The notes under the pieces: generated by a model | What the model was told of the DNA's origin: nothing | What the model saw: only the letters and a program-made list of their open reading frames with translations | Databases searched by the model: none | Shown here: piece by piece, positions 17,031 to 24,990 of the stretch | Layout of the letters: each line of letters starts with the position of its first letter | Numbering within the stretch: the stretch's first letter is position 1 | Translations under genes and position numbers: made by a program | Assembly (NCBI RefSeq): GCF_001613465.1 | Contig: NZ_BDCK01000037.1 | Span: 62,001 to 126,000 of the forward strand | Reading direction: 5' to 3' | From: Nocardia niwae NBRC 108934 = DSM 45340 | Lineage (GTDB): Bacteria > Actinomycetota > Actinomycetes > Mycobacteriales > Mycobacteriaceae | DNA: 64,000 bases

Positions 17031-17479
17031 GGCACCAGCACCGCGACGGTCTCGGCGACACATGCGGGCTTGGCGGCGTCGGCGATGTCGACGGTGACGC
17101 GGCTGACCGCCTGGAACCCGAGGGTCGCCGGAGCGAGCGAAAGCAACTCGACGCCGGCGCGCAGCCGGGATCCCACCGGAACGGGCGCGGGGAACCTCAC
17201 CTTGTTGGCGCCGTAGTTGACGCCCATAGACAAGCCCTCGACGCGGTAGATCTGCTGGGTCAGCATCGGAATCAGGGACAGCGTGAGAAATCCGTGGGCG
17301 ACGGTCGTGCCGAACGGTCCCGTCGCCGCCTTCCCGGGATCCACGTGGATCCACTGGTGATCGCCGGTCGCGTCGGCGAAACGGTCGATCTGCTCCTGAG
17401 TCACGGTGTACCAGTCGCTGTATCCGAGGTGAGTTCCGACGGCCTTCTCCATATCGGCCAAGCCCTGGAATACCTTCAT
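17027..17479 (-). CDS. MaoC-family (hotdog) enoyl-CoA hydratase
   Basis: A 150-residue single-hotdog protein. The hydratase-2 motif is present: DRFADATGDHQWIHVDP supplies Asp and His of the catalytic dyad, and GTTVAHGFLTLSL is the substrate-binding helix. It should hydrate a trans-2-enoyl-CoA to the (R)-3-hydroxyacyl-CoA. ATG 17479 has AAGGA 9 bases upstream, and the gene is 19 bases from the SDR gene before it. With the SDR, thiolase and acyl-CoA dehydrogenase it supplies a complete beta-oxidation-like cycle. Confidence 0.88.
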   Translation of the reverse strand: MKVFQGLADMEKAVGTHLGYSDWYTVTQEQIDRFADATGDHQWIHVDPGKAATGPFGTTVAHGFLTLSLIPMLTQQIYRVEGLSMGVNYGANKVRFPAPVPVGSRLRAGVELLSLAPATLGFQAVSRVTVDIADAAKPACVAETVAVLVP

Positions 17480-17498
17480 CGGTCGCTGTCCTTCCGTC

Positions 17499-18260
17499 CT
17501 AGTTCCGAGGTCCACCGGCCACGTACACGACCTGGCCGGACACGAATCCCGCGCCCTCGCTCGCCAGGAACGACACGGTGTGCGCGATGTCCTCTGGTGT
17601 TCCCGCGCGAGCGACGGGGATCTGTGCGATCACCACCTTCTTGAATTCCTCGAAGGACACGCCCAATCGTTCGGCCGTGGCCGCGGTCATGTCCGTCTCG
17701 ATGAATCCTGGCGCAACGGCGTTGGCGGTGATGCCGAACTTGCCGAGTTCGAGTGCGAGCGTCTTCGTGAAGCCTTGGACACCGGCCTTCGCCGCGGCGT
17801 AGTTGGCCTGGCCGCGGTTGCCGAGCGCGGACGTGCTGGAGAGGCTGACGATGCGCCCCCAGCCCTGATCGATCATGTGACGCTGCACCGCGCGACTGCA
17901 CAGGAACGCGCCGCGCAGATGCACGCCCAGGACGGCATCCCAATCCTCGACGGTCATCTTGAACAGCAGATTGTCGCGGAGGATGCCGGCATTGTTGACG
18001 AGCACCGTAGGAGGTCCGAGTTCGGTGACGACGCGCTCGACGGCCGCCGTCACCGCGGCTTCGTCGGCCACGTCCGCGCCGATGGCCAGCGCGCGGCCAC
18101 CGGCGGCTTCGATGTCGTCGGCCACGGGCTCGGCCGCGGCCTCGTCCAGATCGAGCACCGCTACGGCCATGCCGTCCGCGGCGAGCCGTCGCGCGACGGC
18201 GGCGCCGATGCCGCGCGCCGCGCCGGTGACGACGGCGATCCTCGAAGTCCGGTTGCTCAT
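17499..18260 (-). CDS. FabG-like short-chain dehydrogenase (3-oxoacyl reductase family)
   Basis: A 253-residue classical SDR: cofactor motif TGAARGIG, NNAG, catalytic Ser in VSLSSTSALG, YAAAK (Tyr and Lys), and the C-terminal ASEGAGFVSGQ. The Asp at the end of beta-strand 2 (VLDLD) favours NAD(H) over NADP(H), consistent with a catabolic 3-hydroxyacyl-CoA dehydrogenase. ATG 18260 has GGAG 6 bases upstream. It heads the closely packed run SDR-MaoC-kinase. About 100 bases separate it from the MDR gene, long enough for a secondary promoter. Confidence 0.88.
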   Translation of the reverse strand: MSNRTSRIAVVTGAARGIGAAVARRLAADGMAVAVLDLDEAAAEPVADDIEAAGGRALAIGADVADEAAVTAAVERVVTELGPPTVLVNNAGILRDNLLFKMTVEDWDAVLGVHLRGAFLCSRAVQRHMIDQGWGRIVSLSSTSALGNRGQANYAAAKAGVQGFTKTLALELGKFGITANAVAPGFIETDMTAATAERLGVSFEEFKKVVIAQIPVARAGTPEDIAHTVSFLASEGAGFVSGQVVYVAGGPRN

Positions 18261-18361
18261 GATGTTCTCCTCCGTGTGTTCGATGGACGCCCTCGCGGGG
18301 GCGCCGCGGTGGCCGGGACGCATGTCGGCGATGCTGCCCGCCAGAGCGTCGACGGCGACGG

Positions 18362-19354
18362 TTATGGCACGTAGACCACTCGGCCGACGGTCTTGCCGTC
18401 GGCGAGGCGCTGCACACCATCGGCGATGCCGTCCAGCGTCAGCCGTTCGCTGACCAGCGGCTTGATCGCGCCCTGCGCGGCGAGCCGGGTCAGCGCACGA
18501 TGGCACTCCGCGACCGCCGCCGGTTCGTAGGCGTTGTACAGACCCCAGTGCAGGCCGACGACGGAATAGTTCTTGACCAGCGCGTGATTCAATGCGGCCG
18601 TTTGGATTTCCCCGCCCGCGAAACCTACGACCAGGATCCGGCCTTCGAAGGCGATGCATTTCGTCGATCTCGTGTAGACCTCACCGCCGACCGGGTCGTA
18701 GACGACATCCGCTCCCCGATTGTTCGTCACGCTCTGCACAACCTCGACGAAATCTTCCGTCCGCCGATCGATCACCACGTCGGCGCCCAGCTTCGCGGCG
18801 TACGCCGCCTTCTCCGGCCCCCCGACGACCCCGATCACTCTGGCGCCCGCGGCCTTTCCGAGCTGGATGGCGGCGCTGCCCACGCCACCGGCCGCGGCGT
18901 GCACAAGCAGGGTCTCACCGGCCCGCAGACCGGCCCGGCGATGCAAGCCGAACCATCCAGTCTGGTATCCGATGTACAGCGCGGCCGCCTCGGCGTCATC
19001 CAGCGCGGGCGGCGCGGGGAACGTCTGGGCGGCGTCCATCAGGGCGAATTCCGCGAAACCGCCGCAGGGCAGCGCGGTGCCGCCGATCACGCGATCGCCG
19101 ACCGCGATGTCGGCGACGTCGGCTCCCACGGCCACCACCTGACCGCACACTTCCACGCCAGGCGTGAACGGCAGCGGCGGGCGCACCTGGTACAGGCCGC
19201 GGCACATCAGTACGTCGGGAAAGTTCGCGGCGGCGCCGGTCACGCGGACAAGAACCTGGCGCGGCCCGGGCTCGGGCTGCGCCACAGTGTCGAGGCGCAG
19301 CACCATGCCGGGCTCGCCGAGTTCGTGGACCCGCCATGCCCGCATCGTGGTCAT
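18362..19354 (-). CDS. MDR-family NADPH:quinone oxidoreductase-like protein
   Basis: A 330-residue zinc-free medium-chain reductase: GroES-like N-half with AANFPDVLMCRGLYQ and PGVEVCGQVVAVG, Rossmann half with LLVHAAAGGVGSAAIQLGK, then VVYDPVGGEVYTRS. Typical activities are NADPH-dependent reduction of quinones or enoyl-CoA esters. ATG 19354 follows the stop of the preceding SDR by one base, so the two are coupled; a start 13 codons earlier would overlap that gene. As part of the operon it may act on an unsaturated acyl-CoA intermediate. Confidence 0.86.
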   Translation of the reverse strand: MTTMRAWRVHELGEPGMVLRLDTVAQPEPGPRQVLVRVTGAAANFPDVLMCRGLYQVRPPLPFTPGVEVCGQVVAVGADVADIAVGDRVIGGTALPCGGFAEFALMDAAQTFPAPPALDDAEAAALYIGYQTGWFGLHRRAGLRAGETLLVHAAAGGVGSAAIQLGKAAGARVIGVVGGPEKAAYAAKLGADVVIDRRTEDFVEVVQSVTNNRGADVVYDPVGGEVYTRSTKCIAFEGRILVVGFAGGEIQTAALNHALVKNYSVVGLHWGLYNAYEPAAVAECHRALTRLAAQGAIKPLVSERLTLDGIADGVQRLADGKTVGRVVYVP

Positions 19355-19355
19355 A

Positions 19356-20108
19356 TCAGACACCACCGGTGAGGGTGATTCCGCCGTCGACAACGAGTAA
19401 CTGCCCGGTCAGCCAGGCGGCGTCCTCGGAGAGCAGGAAGGCGACGACGCTACCGATGTCCTCGGGCACGCCCAGCCGCCCGAGCGGGTAGGCGGCGGCG
19501 ACCTGATCCTCGCGGCCCTCGTAGAGGGCACTGGCGAACTTGGTCTTGACGACGGCCGGGGCGACCGCGTTGACCCGCAGGTTCGGGCCGAGTTCGACGG
19601 CGAGTTCCTGGGTGATGTGCGTCAGCATCGCCTTGCTCGCGCCGTAGAAGCCGATGCCGGGCGCGGGCTTCACCCCGGCGACCGAGGAGAGGTTGACGAT
19701 CGCGCCGCCGTGCGTTTTCATCCACGCCTGGTAGGCCTGCTGAACCCACGAGAGGGCTGCCAGGCAGTTGACCTCGACGATCTTGCGTGCCGCCGCCAAG
19801 GACAGCTCCATCATCGGACCGAAGACCGGGTTGATTCCGGTGTTGTTCACGAGGAGATCCGCGCTGCCGAAGACGTCGATCGCCCGTTCGACGGTCTCGG
19901 CCTGGTGGGCGACGTCGTCGGAGTGCCCGGCGACGGCCAGCGCCCGGTCCGGACCACCCAGCGTTTCGACGGCCTCGTCGAGCGCCTTCTGATTGCGGGC
20001 GGTGATGACGACCTTCGCGCCCTCGTCGACCAGCCGTCGGGCGATGCCGAGGCCGATGCCACGGCTGGCGCCGGTGACGATGGCGGTCTTTCCTTCGAAC
20101 CTGTGCAC
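19356..20108 (-). CDS. SDR-family oxidoreductase
   Basis: A 250-residue classical SDR with TGASRGIGLGIA at the N-terminus, NNTG, catalytic Ser in VNLSSVAGVK, and YGASK. The residue pattern after strand 2 (VITARN) suggests NADP(H). GTG 20108 has AAGGAG 6 bases upstream, whereas longer versions have no such signal. It lies between the thiolase gene (29 bases upstream) and the quinone oxidoreductase-like gene (coupled downstream). Likely a hydroxyacyl-CoA or alcohol dehydrogenase of the pathway. Confidence 0.87.
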   Translation of the reverse strand: MHRFEGKTAIVTGASRGIGLGIARRLVDEGAKVVITARNQKALDEAVETLGGPDRALAVAGHSDDVAHQAETVERAIDVFGSADLLVNNTGINPVFGPMMELSLAAARKIVEVNCLAALSWVQQAYQAWMKTHGGAIVNLSSVAGVKPAPGIGFYGASKAMLTHITQELAVELGPNLRVNAVAPAVVKTKFASALYEGREDQVAAAYPLGRLGVPEDIGSVVAFLLSEDAAWLTGQLLVVDGGITLTGGV

Positions 20109-20137
20109 AGATTGCTCCTTTCGATCGTTGTCCGTGG

Positions 20138-21355
20138 TCACGACAGTCGTTCGAGCACCATGGCCATGCCCTGGCCACCGCCGACGCACATCGTTTCCAG
20201 GCCGATCTGCTTGTCATGGAATTGCAGCGAGTTGACCAGCGTGCTGGTGATCCGCGCGCCGGTCATGCCGAAGGGATGACCGACGGCGATCGAGCCGCCG
20301 TTGATATTGAGCTTGTCGAGGTCGACGCCCAGCTTCCTGGCGGACGGAATGACCTGCGCCGCGAAGGCTTCGTTGATCTCGACCAGATCGACGTCATCGA
20401 TTGTCATACCGGCGCGGGCCAGCGCCTGCTCGGACGCCGCGACCGGGCCCAGACCCATGATCTCCGGCGACAGCGCGCTGACGCCGGTCGAGACGATGCG
20501 CGCCAGCGGGGTCAGTCCCAGCTCGGCGGCCTTGGTGTCCGACATGATGACGATCGCGGCCGCGCCGTCGTTGAGGGGGCAGCAATTGGCCGCGGTAACC
20601 GTCCCGTCGGGCCGGAACACCGGCGGCAACGCGGCGACCTTGTCCAGCGTGACCCCGGCGCGCGGTCCGTCGTCGGCGGACACGACGGTGCCGTCCGGCA
20701 GGGAGATCGGCGTGATCTCGCGCTGCCAGAATCCCTTGGCCAAGGCGATCTCGGCGAGATTCTGGCTCCGCACGCCGAAGTTGTCCTGCTCCTGGCGGCT
20801 GATTCTCTCGAGCTGCGCCACGTTCTCAGCCGTCTGGCCCATCGCGATATAGATGTCCGGTAGCAGGCCATCGATCCGGGGGTCGACCCATTCCCGGCCT
20901 CCGGCAGCGAATTTCGCGGTCCGCTCGACCGCGTCGTCGAACATCGGATTCCGGGTGCCGGGCAACCCGTCCGCGCTGCCCTTGCCGTAGCGGCTGACGG
21001 TCTCGACACCCGCCGAGATGAACACCTCGCCCTCGCCCGCGCGAATCGCGTGCAGCGCCATGCGAGTCGTCTGCAAGCTCGACGAGCAGTAGCGGTTGAC
21101 CGTGGTGCCGGGCACGCCGTCGAGCCCGGCGAGCACCGCGACGACCCGTCCCAGGTTGAATCCGGACTCGCCCGCGGGCTGACCGCACCCGAGCATCAGG
21201 TCGTCGATCCCGGCGGGGTCCAGCTCCGGGACCTTCGCCAGCGCCGCTCGCACGACCTGAGCGGCCAGATCGTCGGGCCGGATGTCCTTCAGCGAGCCCT
21301 TGGCAGCCCGTCCGATCGGCGATCGGGCGAGGGAAACGATGACGGCTTCGGGCAT
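20138..21355 (-). CDS. Acetyl-CoA acetyltransferase (thiolase)
   Basis: A 405-residue thiolase with the acyl-accepting Cys90 in NRYCSSSLQT, NEAFAAQV, GGSIAVGHPFGMTGAR (catalytic His) and the second Cys in ETMCVGGGQG. It would cleave 3-ketoacyl-CoA, giving acetyl-CoA and a shortened acyl-CoA. ATG 21355 has AGGAGG 9 bases upstream. It is the first structural gene of the minus-strand catabolic run. The palindrome at 21382-21391 just upstream is a likely operator for the TetR regulator encoded beyond it. Confidence 0.9.
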   Translation of the reverse strand: MPEAVIVSLARSPIGRAAKGSLKDIRPDDLAAQVVRAALAKVPELDPAGIDDLMLGCGQPAGESGFNLGRVVAVLAGLDGVPGTTVNRYCSSSLQTTRMALHAIRAGEGEVFISAGVETVSRYGKGSADGLPGTRNPMFDDAVERTAKFAAGGREWVDPRIDGLLPDIYIAMGQTAENVAQLERISRQEQDNFGVRSQNLAEIALAKGFWQREITPISLPDGTVVSADDGPRAGVTLDKVAALPPVFRPDGTVTAANCCPLNDGAAAIVIMSDTKAAELGLTPLARIVSTGVSALSPEIMGLGPVAASEQALARAGMTIDDVDLVEINEAFAAQVIPSARKLGVDLDKLNINGGSIAVGHPFGMTGARITSTLVNSLQFHDKQIGLETMCVGGGQGMAMVLERLS

Positions 21356-21373
21356 GTGGCCCAACCTCCTGCA

Positions 21374-21396
21374 GAACTTACTAAGCGCTTATTTAC
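21374..21396. promoter_or_regulatory. Candidate TetR operator/promoter of the thiolase operon
   Basis: A perfect 10-bp palindrome TAAGCGCTTA (21382-21391) sits in an AT-rich island 27 bases upstream of the thiolase ATG. The position would let a repressor cover the operon promoter, and the TetR gene lies just beyond. No transcription start is known. Confidence 0.5.
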
Positions 21397-21715
21397 GCCG
21401 CCAACATTGCGTCACCGATGCCGCCGCGTCAATATCGGACACCCTCGCGAACTGTTGTGACATGTGTCACCGCCAGCGCGGAAGCGCAGATCAGAACATG
21501 GAAAGCGACATGATTTCGAACTCGGATTCAGGTTCGTCACTCGCGACGCGGCCACTCGAGATCGACCCGGCGGTGGTCCCCGGTACATACGTCAGATCGA
21601 GCCCGTCGAGGCGATCACCGAAGCCGGGCACACCTTCGGGTGGTTGAGGCACCGAGCAAGGAGCCGGCGCGCGGCTGGGACACCCTTTCGGGAACCAGCG
21701 TTCGGCGAGCGCGGA

Positions 21716-22354
21716 TCAGTCCGATTCGAGCTGCAGGGCGTTGACCCACAGCTGCGTCAGGGTGGTGACCAGCTTCTCGAACGGGATGCGCTGATTCTGG
21801 ACGAAGACCAGATAAGCCATTCGGCTGACCATCACCGACAAGGCGTGCGCGGTGATCATGGGATCGAGGTCCGCGCAGGCCCGGCCGGATTCCTGTAGCG
21901 CGCGGATCAGCTTCGCGTTGCGCTCCGCGAAAGCCTTCCCCCGTTCCATCCTCAGCCCGCGGAAATCCTCGTTGATCAGGGCGACCTCCTCGAGCACCGC
22001 CATCAGGCGCGCGTTGCGCTTGTAGGAGCGCAGGTACTCCCGATTGGCCGCCTCGATGAGGTCGCGGGGGTCGGTGACGCCCGTGCGTTCGCGAACGTGC
22101 GGGTGCAGCATCTCTTCCTGCACCTGTTCCACCACCGCCGCGAAGATCTCTTCCTTGCCGTCGAAATAGGTGTAGAACGACCCCGATGCGGTCCCGGCGA
22201 CCTTGGAGATGTCGGAGATCCTGGCATCGAGGTATCCGTCGCGCTCGAATACCTCGCGCGCCGCGGCGATCAGTGCCGTGCGTGTGCGTTCGCCGCGCTT
22301 GGTGCGCGGAAGACCTTTGCGAGACTCGGCCTCACTCACAACGGGCTCGGACAC
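21716..22354 (-). CDS. TetR/AcrR-family transcriptional regulator
   Basis: A 212-residue regulator with a standard TetR helix-turn-helix (AAAREVFERDGYLDARISDI, then AGTASGSFYTYFDGKEEIFA) at about residues 24-68 and a helical effector domain. GTG 22354 is the start I favour from family length; GTG 22339 is also possible. It lies upstream of the thiolase operon on the same strand, with 360 bases between, which hold the thiolase promoter. By position it is the probable repressor of the catabolic genes, with an acyl-CoA intermediate as likely inducer. Confidence 0.85.
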   Translation of the reverse strand: MSEPVVSEAESRKGLPRTKRGERTRTALIAAAREVFERDGYLDARISDISKVAGTASGSFYTYFDGKEEIFAAVVEQVQEEMLHPHVRERTGVTDPRDLIEAANREYLRSYKRNARLMAVLEEVALINEDFRGLRMERGKAFAERNAKLIRALQESGRACADLDPMITAHALSVMVSRMAYLVFVQNQRIPFEKLVTTLTQLWVNALQLESD

Positions 22355-22571
22355 CAACGCTGGCCACTCACTGTCGGTCGATGGGACGGTTGCCGCGTTC
22401 ACGGTATCAGCGCAAAAGGTGGCCGAGGCAGCGCGCGCCGTCGGCACAATCAGCCCACACCGGAACCCCGAAACCCTCGCCTTCGCCGTTGGCCCGCCGG
22501 CATCGGATGGCCGAATGGCCGATCCGCCGTCGGGAACGCCTGCCACCAGTTCGATCCGTCGGCGAACCGGC

Positions 22572-22721
22572 TCATCGGCAAGACCGAGCCGCGGAGGGCA
22601 GGCCGATGTCGTGGAACATCGCGGCCGCGAACAGCAGCTCGGCGTCGTACCGGATGCCCTGCTGTCTGCCATACGCAGCCGCCCAGACGTAGACGCGGCG
22701 CGAGTGGTTGAGCAGGGCACC
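22572..22721 (-). pseudogene. Fragment of an HD-domain phosphohydrolase
   Basis: Between two stop codons this minus-strand frame reads LLNHSRRVYVWAAAYGRQ and then LLFAAAMFHDIGL, the opening of an HD-domain protein (NHS...R plus the metal-binding HD). The preceding codon is a stop and the frame ends after ten more residues, so start and C-terminal two thirds are missing. It is a decayed remnant between the TetR and MDR genes. Confidence 0.55.
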
Positions 22722-22802
22722 TCATGGTGGCCACATGACGGTGGACTCCGAATACCTACCGTCGAAGCCGGAACCAGGACAACGACCACCGGGAGGACCT
22801 TC

Positions 22803-23720
22803 ATGCGAGCCATCACAGTCCGGGACCGCGAAGCCGGCCTCGGTGGATTGGCCCTGACCGATCTGCCCTACCCGCACGCCGCTGAGAACGACGTCATCGT
22901 AGAGGTCCACGCCGCCGGCTTCACCCGCGGCGAGCTGGACTGGCCAGGGACCTGGACCGACCGCGCAGGCCGCGACCGCACCCCGAGCGTCCCGGGCCAC
23001 GAGCTGTCAGGTGTGGTCGTCGAGCTCGGCTACGGCACCACCGGTCTCACGGTGGGGCAGCGCGTCTTCGGCCCGACCGACTGGACCCGCGACGGTTCGC
23101 TCGCGGAATACGTCGCCGTGGAAGCCCGCAATCTGGCCCCGCTCCCCGCCGGCGTCGACCATGTCGCCGCAGCCGCCCTACCGATCTCGGGTCTGACGGC
23201 TTGGCAAGCTCTGTTCGACCACGCTCGTCTGAGGACCGGCCAAACCGTCCTCATCCATGGAGTCGGTGGTGCGGTCGGCTCCGTCGCCGCACAGCTGGCC
23301 CACGAGGCAGGAGCCCACATCATCGGCACCGGCCGAGCCTCGCACCGGGACGCGGCCCGCGATCTCGGCGTCCACGAGTTCGTCGACTTGGACGGCGACC
23401 TCCTGGAGGACGTCGGCCAGGTCGACGTGGTACTCGATGTGATCGGCGGCGACATCCGCGACCGCTCCACCGCGCTCCTACGCCCCGGCGGCACCCTCGT
23501 CACCATCGCCGGTCCGCCCACCATCCACCCCGACGACGGCCGAGCCATCTTCTTCGTCGTCGAACCCGATCGGGAGCAACTGGCCCAGCTGGCCACCCGC
23601 CTCCATCGAGGCCGGCTCGTTCCCCTCGTCGACACCGTCCGCGTCCTGGCCGACGCCCCCGCGGCCTTCAGTCCCGGCGGACGCACCCGCGGCAGAACGA
23701 TCATCAAGGTGACCACGTGA
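22803..23720 (+). CDS. NADP-dependent zinc-free alcohol dehydrogenase/quinone reductase (MDR family)
   Basis: A 305-residue medium-chain reductase with AAGFTRGELDWPG and PGHELSGVVVELG in the catalytic half and LIHGVGGAVGSVAAQLAHEAG in the NADPH-binding half, ending with GRTRGRTIIKV. It belongs to the quinone reductase-like branch, in which zinc ligands are absent. ATG 22803 has GGGAGGA 5 bases upstream, and a longer frame upstream is not supported. It stands alone on the plus strand, with no clear operon partner, upstream of the minus-strand VOC gene. Confidence 0.87.
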   Translation: MRAITVRDREAGLGGLALTDLPYPHAAENDVIVEVHAAGFTRGELDWPGTWTDRAGRDRTPSVPGHELSGVVVELGYGTTGLTVGQRVFGPTDWTRDGSLAEYVAVEARNLAPLPAGVDHVAAAALPISGLTAWQALFDHARLRTGQTVLIHGVGGAVGSVAAQLAHEAGAHIIGTGRASHRDAARDLGVHEFVDLDGDLLEDVGQVDVVLDVIGGDIRDRSTALLRPGGTLVTIAGPPTIHPDDGRAIFFVVEPDREQLAQLATRLHRGRLVPLVDTVRVLADAPAAFSPGGRTRGRTIIKVTT

Positions 23721-23886
23721 TCGACGGCGACCAGCGCGGTGTCGCGGCGGGTGGTCCGGCACTCGAACCAGAATCGCCGCTCGTCCGGCCCGCTCGAGCG
23801 ATCGAGGTGAGTCGCGCCCATGCCAGGAAGCCTGACGAGTGGGCTCGCCGAGCCCGCGCGGGCGTTCAACGGGCGGCGCGGAGGTG

Positions 23887-24303
23887 CTATTGCTTGCGTA
23901 CGACCAATTCCAGCGCCACGTTGTCCGGGTCGCGGAATTCCAGAATGTACATGGCACCCAGGTCTTTCACCCCCGCGTGCGCGATGCCGAGTTCATCGAG
24001 CAAGGCAGCCGCCGCATCGATTTCCGATCGCGTGGCGAGGGCGAAGGCGAGGTGGTCGAGTCCTACTCGATCTTCATCGAACTCGTCGCTGGCGACGGGG
24101 CGAAGTCCCAGCAGCGCATCACCCATCTGGTAGATCACGCCGCCGAAGAGGAAACCGAATCGCGCGCGAGTCGCTTCGTCCGCGTCGGCAGGACACTCCC
24201 ACGCGATCGGCCACCCGAAGACGGCGTCATAGAAGGCCCGGGATCTGTCGATGTCGGTCACTGTCAAGCGCACATGGTCGAACGAACTGGTGGAGATCGG
24301 CAT
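23887..24303 (-). CDS. VOC-family (glyoxalase/dioxygenase superfamily) protein
   Basis: A 138-residue vicinal-oxygen-chelate protein with two beta-alpha-beta-beta-beta modules: FDHVRLTVTDIDRSRAFYD at the start of the first, and LDHLAFALATRSEIDAAAA opening the second, ending MYILEFRDPDNVALELV. The conserved His and Glu metal-ligand positions are present. ATG 24303 is used because AGGA lies upstream; the GTG two codons earlier is an alternative. Substrate unknown. Confidence 0.85.
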   Translation of the reverse strand: MPISTSSFDHVRLTVTDIDRSRAFYDAVFGWPIAWECPADADEATRARFGFLFGGVIYQMGDALLGLRPVASDEFDEDRVGLDHLAFALATRSEIDAAAALLDELGIAHAGVKDLGAMYILEFRDPDNVALELVVRKQ

Positions 24304-24522
24304 GATCACGATCCTGTCATCATCACCGGGCTTCGTTCAGGCGGCCCTCCCGCGAAGTCTTGCACTCGGCCGCAGGCAATCCCGCGCGTCCTCCGGGTCC
24401 GTGGCGGGCGCATCCCGAATCGAACGTCTGGGACCCGATCCGGTCGTCGCGAGTCGGCCGCAGGCGTTGTGCTCGATCGGTACCATCGCAGTTTCGGCAG
24501 ACTCGGCGAACAGGGGGTGCTC

Positions 24523-24990
24523 GTGGTCACGACGGTGCGTCAGATCGTGTGGGATGTCGTCGGAAACAAAGTTCCGGAAGAGCGTTGGTTGATGGAAACT
24601 TTGGATTCCCTGGACGACGAGCAGGTTAGCCGCGCACTGCGCCGCGCCGGTGCGCGATGGCGGGGACCGGTACGTTTCGGGCTCCCCGATGTCGCGCCGT
24701 TCGTGTTGCCACTGGTCTGGATGGTGGTCGAACAGCTTTCCGGCCATGCGACCGGAAAGGCGGTCGACGCCGCTGCGACCAGAATCGGTACTCGTGTGCG
24801 AACCTTGGTCGGCAGGCGGCGAGCGGCGCAACCCGCTGTGCCTTCGGTGGATTCGGAGACACTGCGGCACGTGCGCAGCCGGGTCGTCGATGGCGCGATC
24901 GCGCGCGGTTTCGACCGTGCCCGGGCCGAGGAGCTGGCCGAGGAGGTGGTCGCCCGGCTCCAGGCGGTCGAACCGGATATCGGCCAGTGA
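24523..24990 (+). CDS. Protein of unknown function coupled to the M48 peptidase
   Basis: A 155-residue protein that I do not recognise. It has an N-terminal helical part (VRQIVWDVVGNKVPEERWL), a hydrophobic segment around residues 55-75 (DVAPFVLPLVWMVVEQLSGH) and a basic, Ala/Arg-rich C-terminal half ending in a helix (FDRARAEELAEEVVARLQAV). Its TGA overlaps the GTG of the metallopeptidase gene by four bases, so both are translated together and the proteins probably work together. GTG 24523 is chosen because AGGGGG lies 5 bases upstream. A BlaI-type winged helix is not present. Confidence 0.65.
   Translation: MVTTVRQIVWDVVGNKVPEERWLMETLDSLDDEQVSRALRRAGARWRGPVRFGLPDVAPFVLPLVWMVVEQLSGHATGKAVDAAATRIGTRVRTLVGRRRAAQPAVPSVDSETLRHVRSRVVDGAIARGFDRARAEELAEEVVARLQAVEPDIGQ

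Noticed and set aside
16891..17216. Plus-strand frames opposite the kinase-like and MaoC genes
   Set aside because: They are compositional shadows; both minus-strand genes have catalytic motifs and overlapping start/stop codons.
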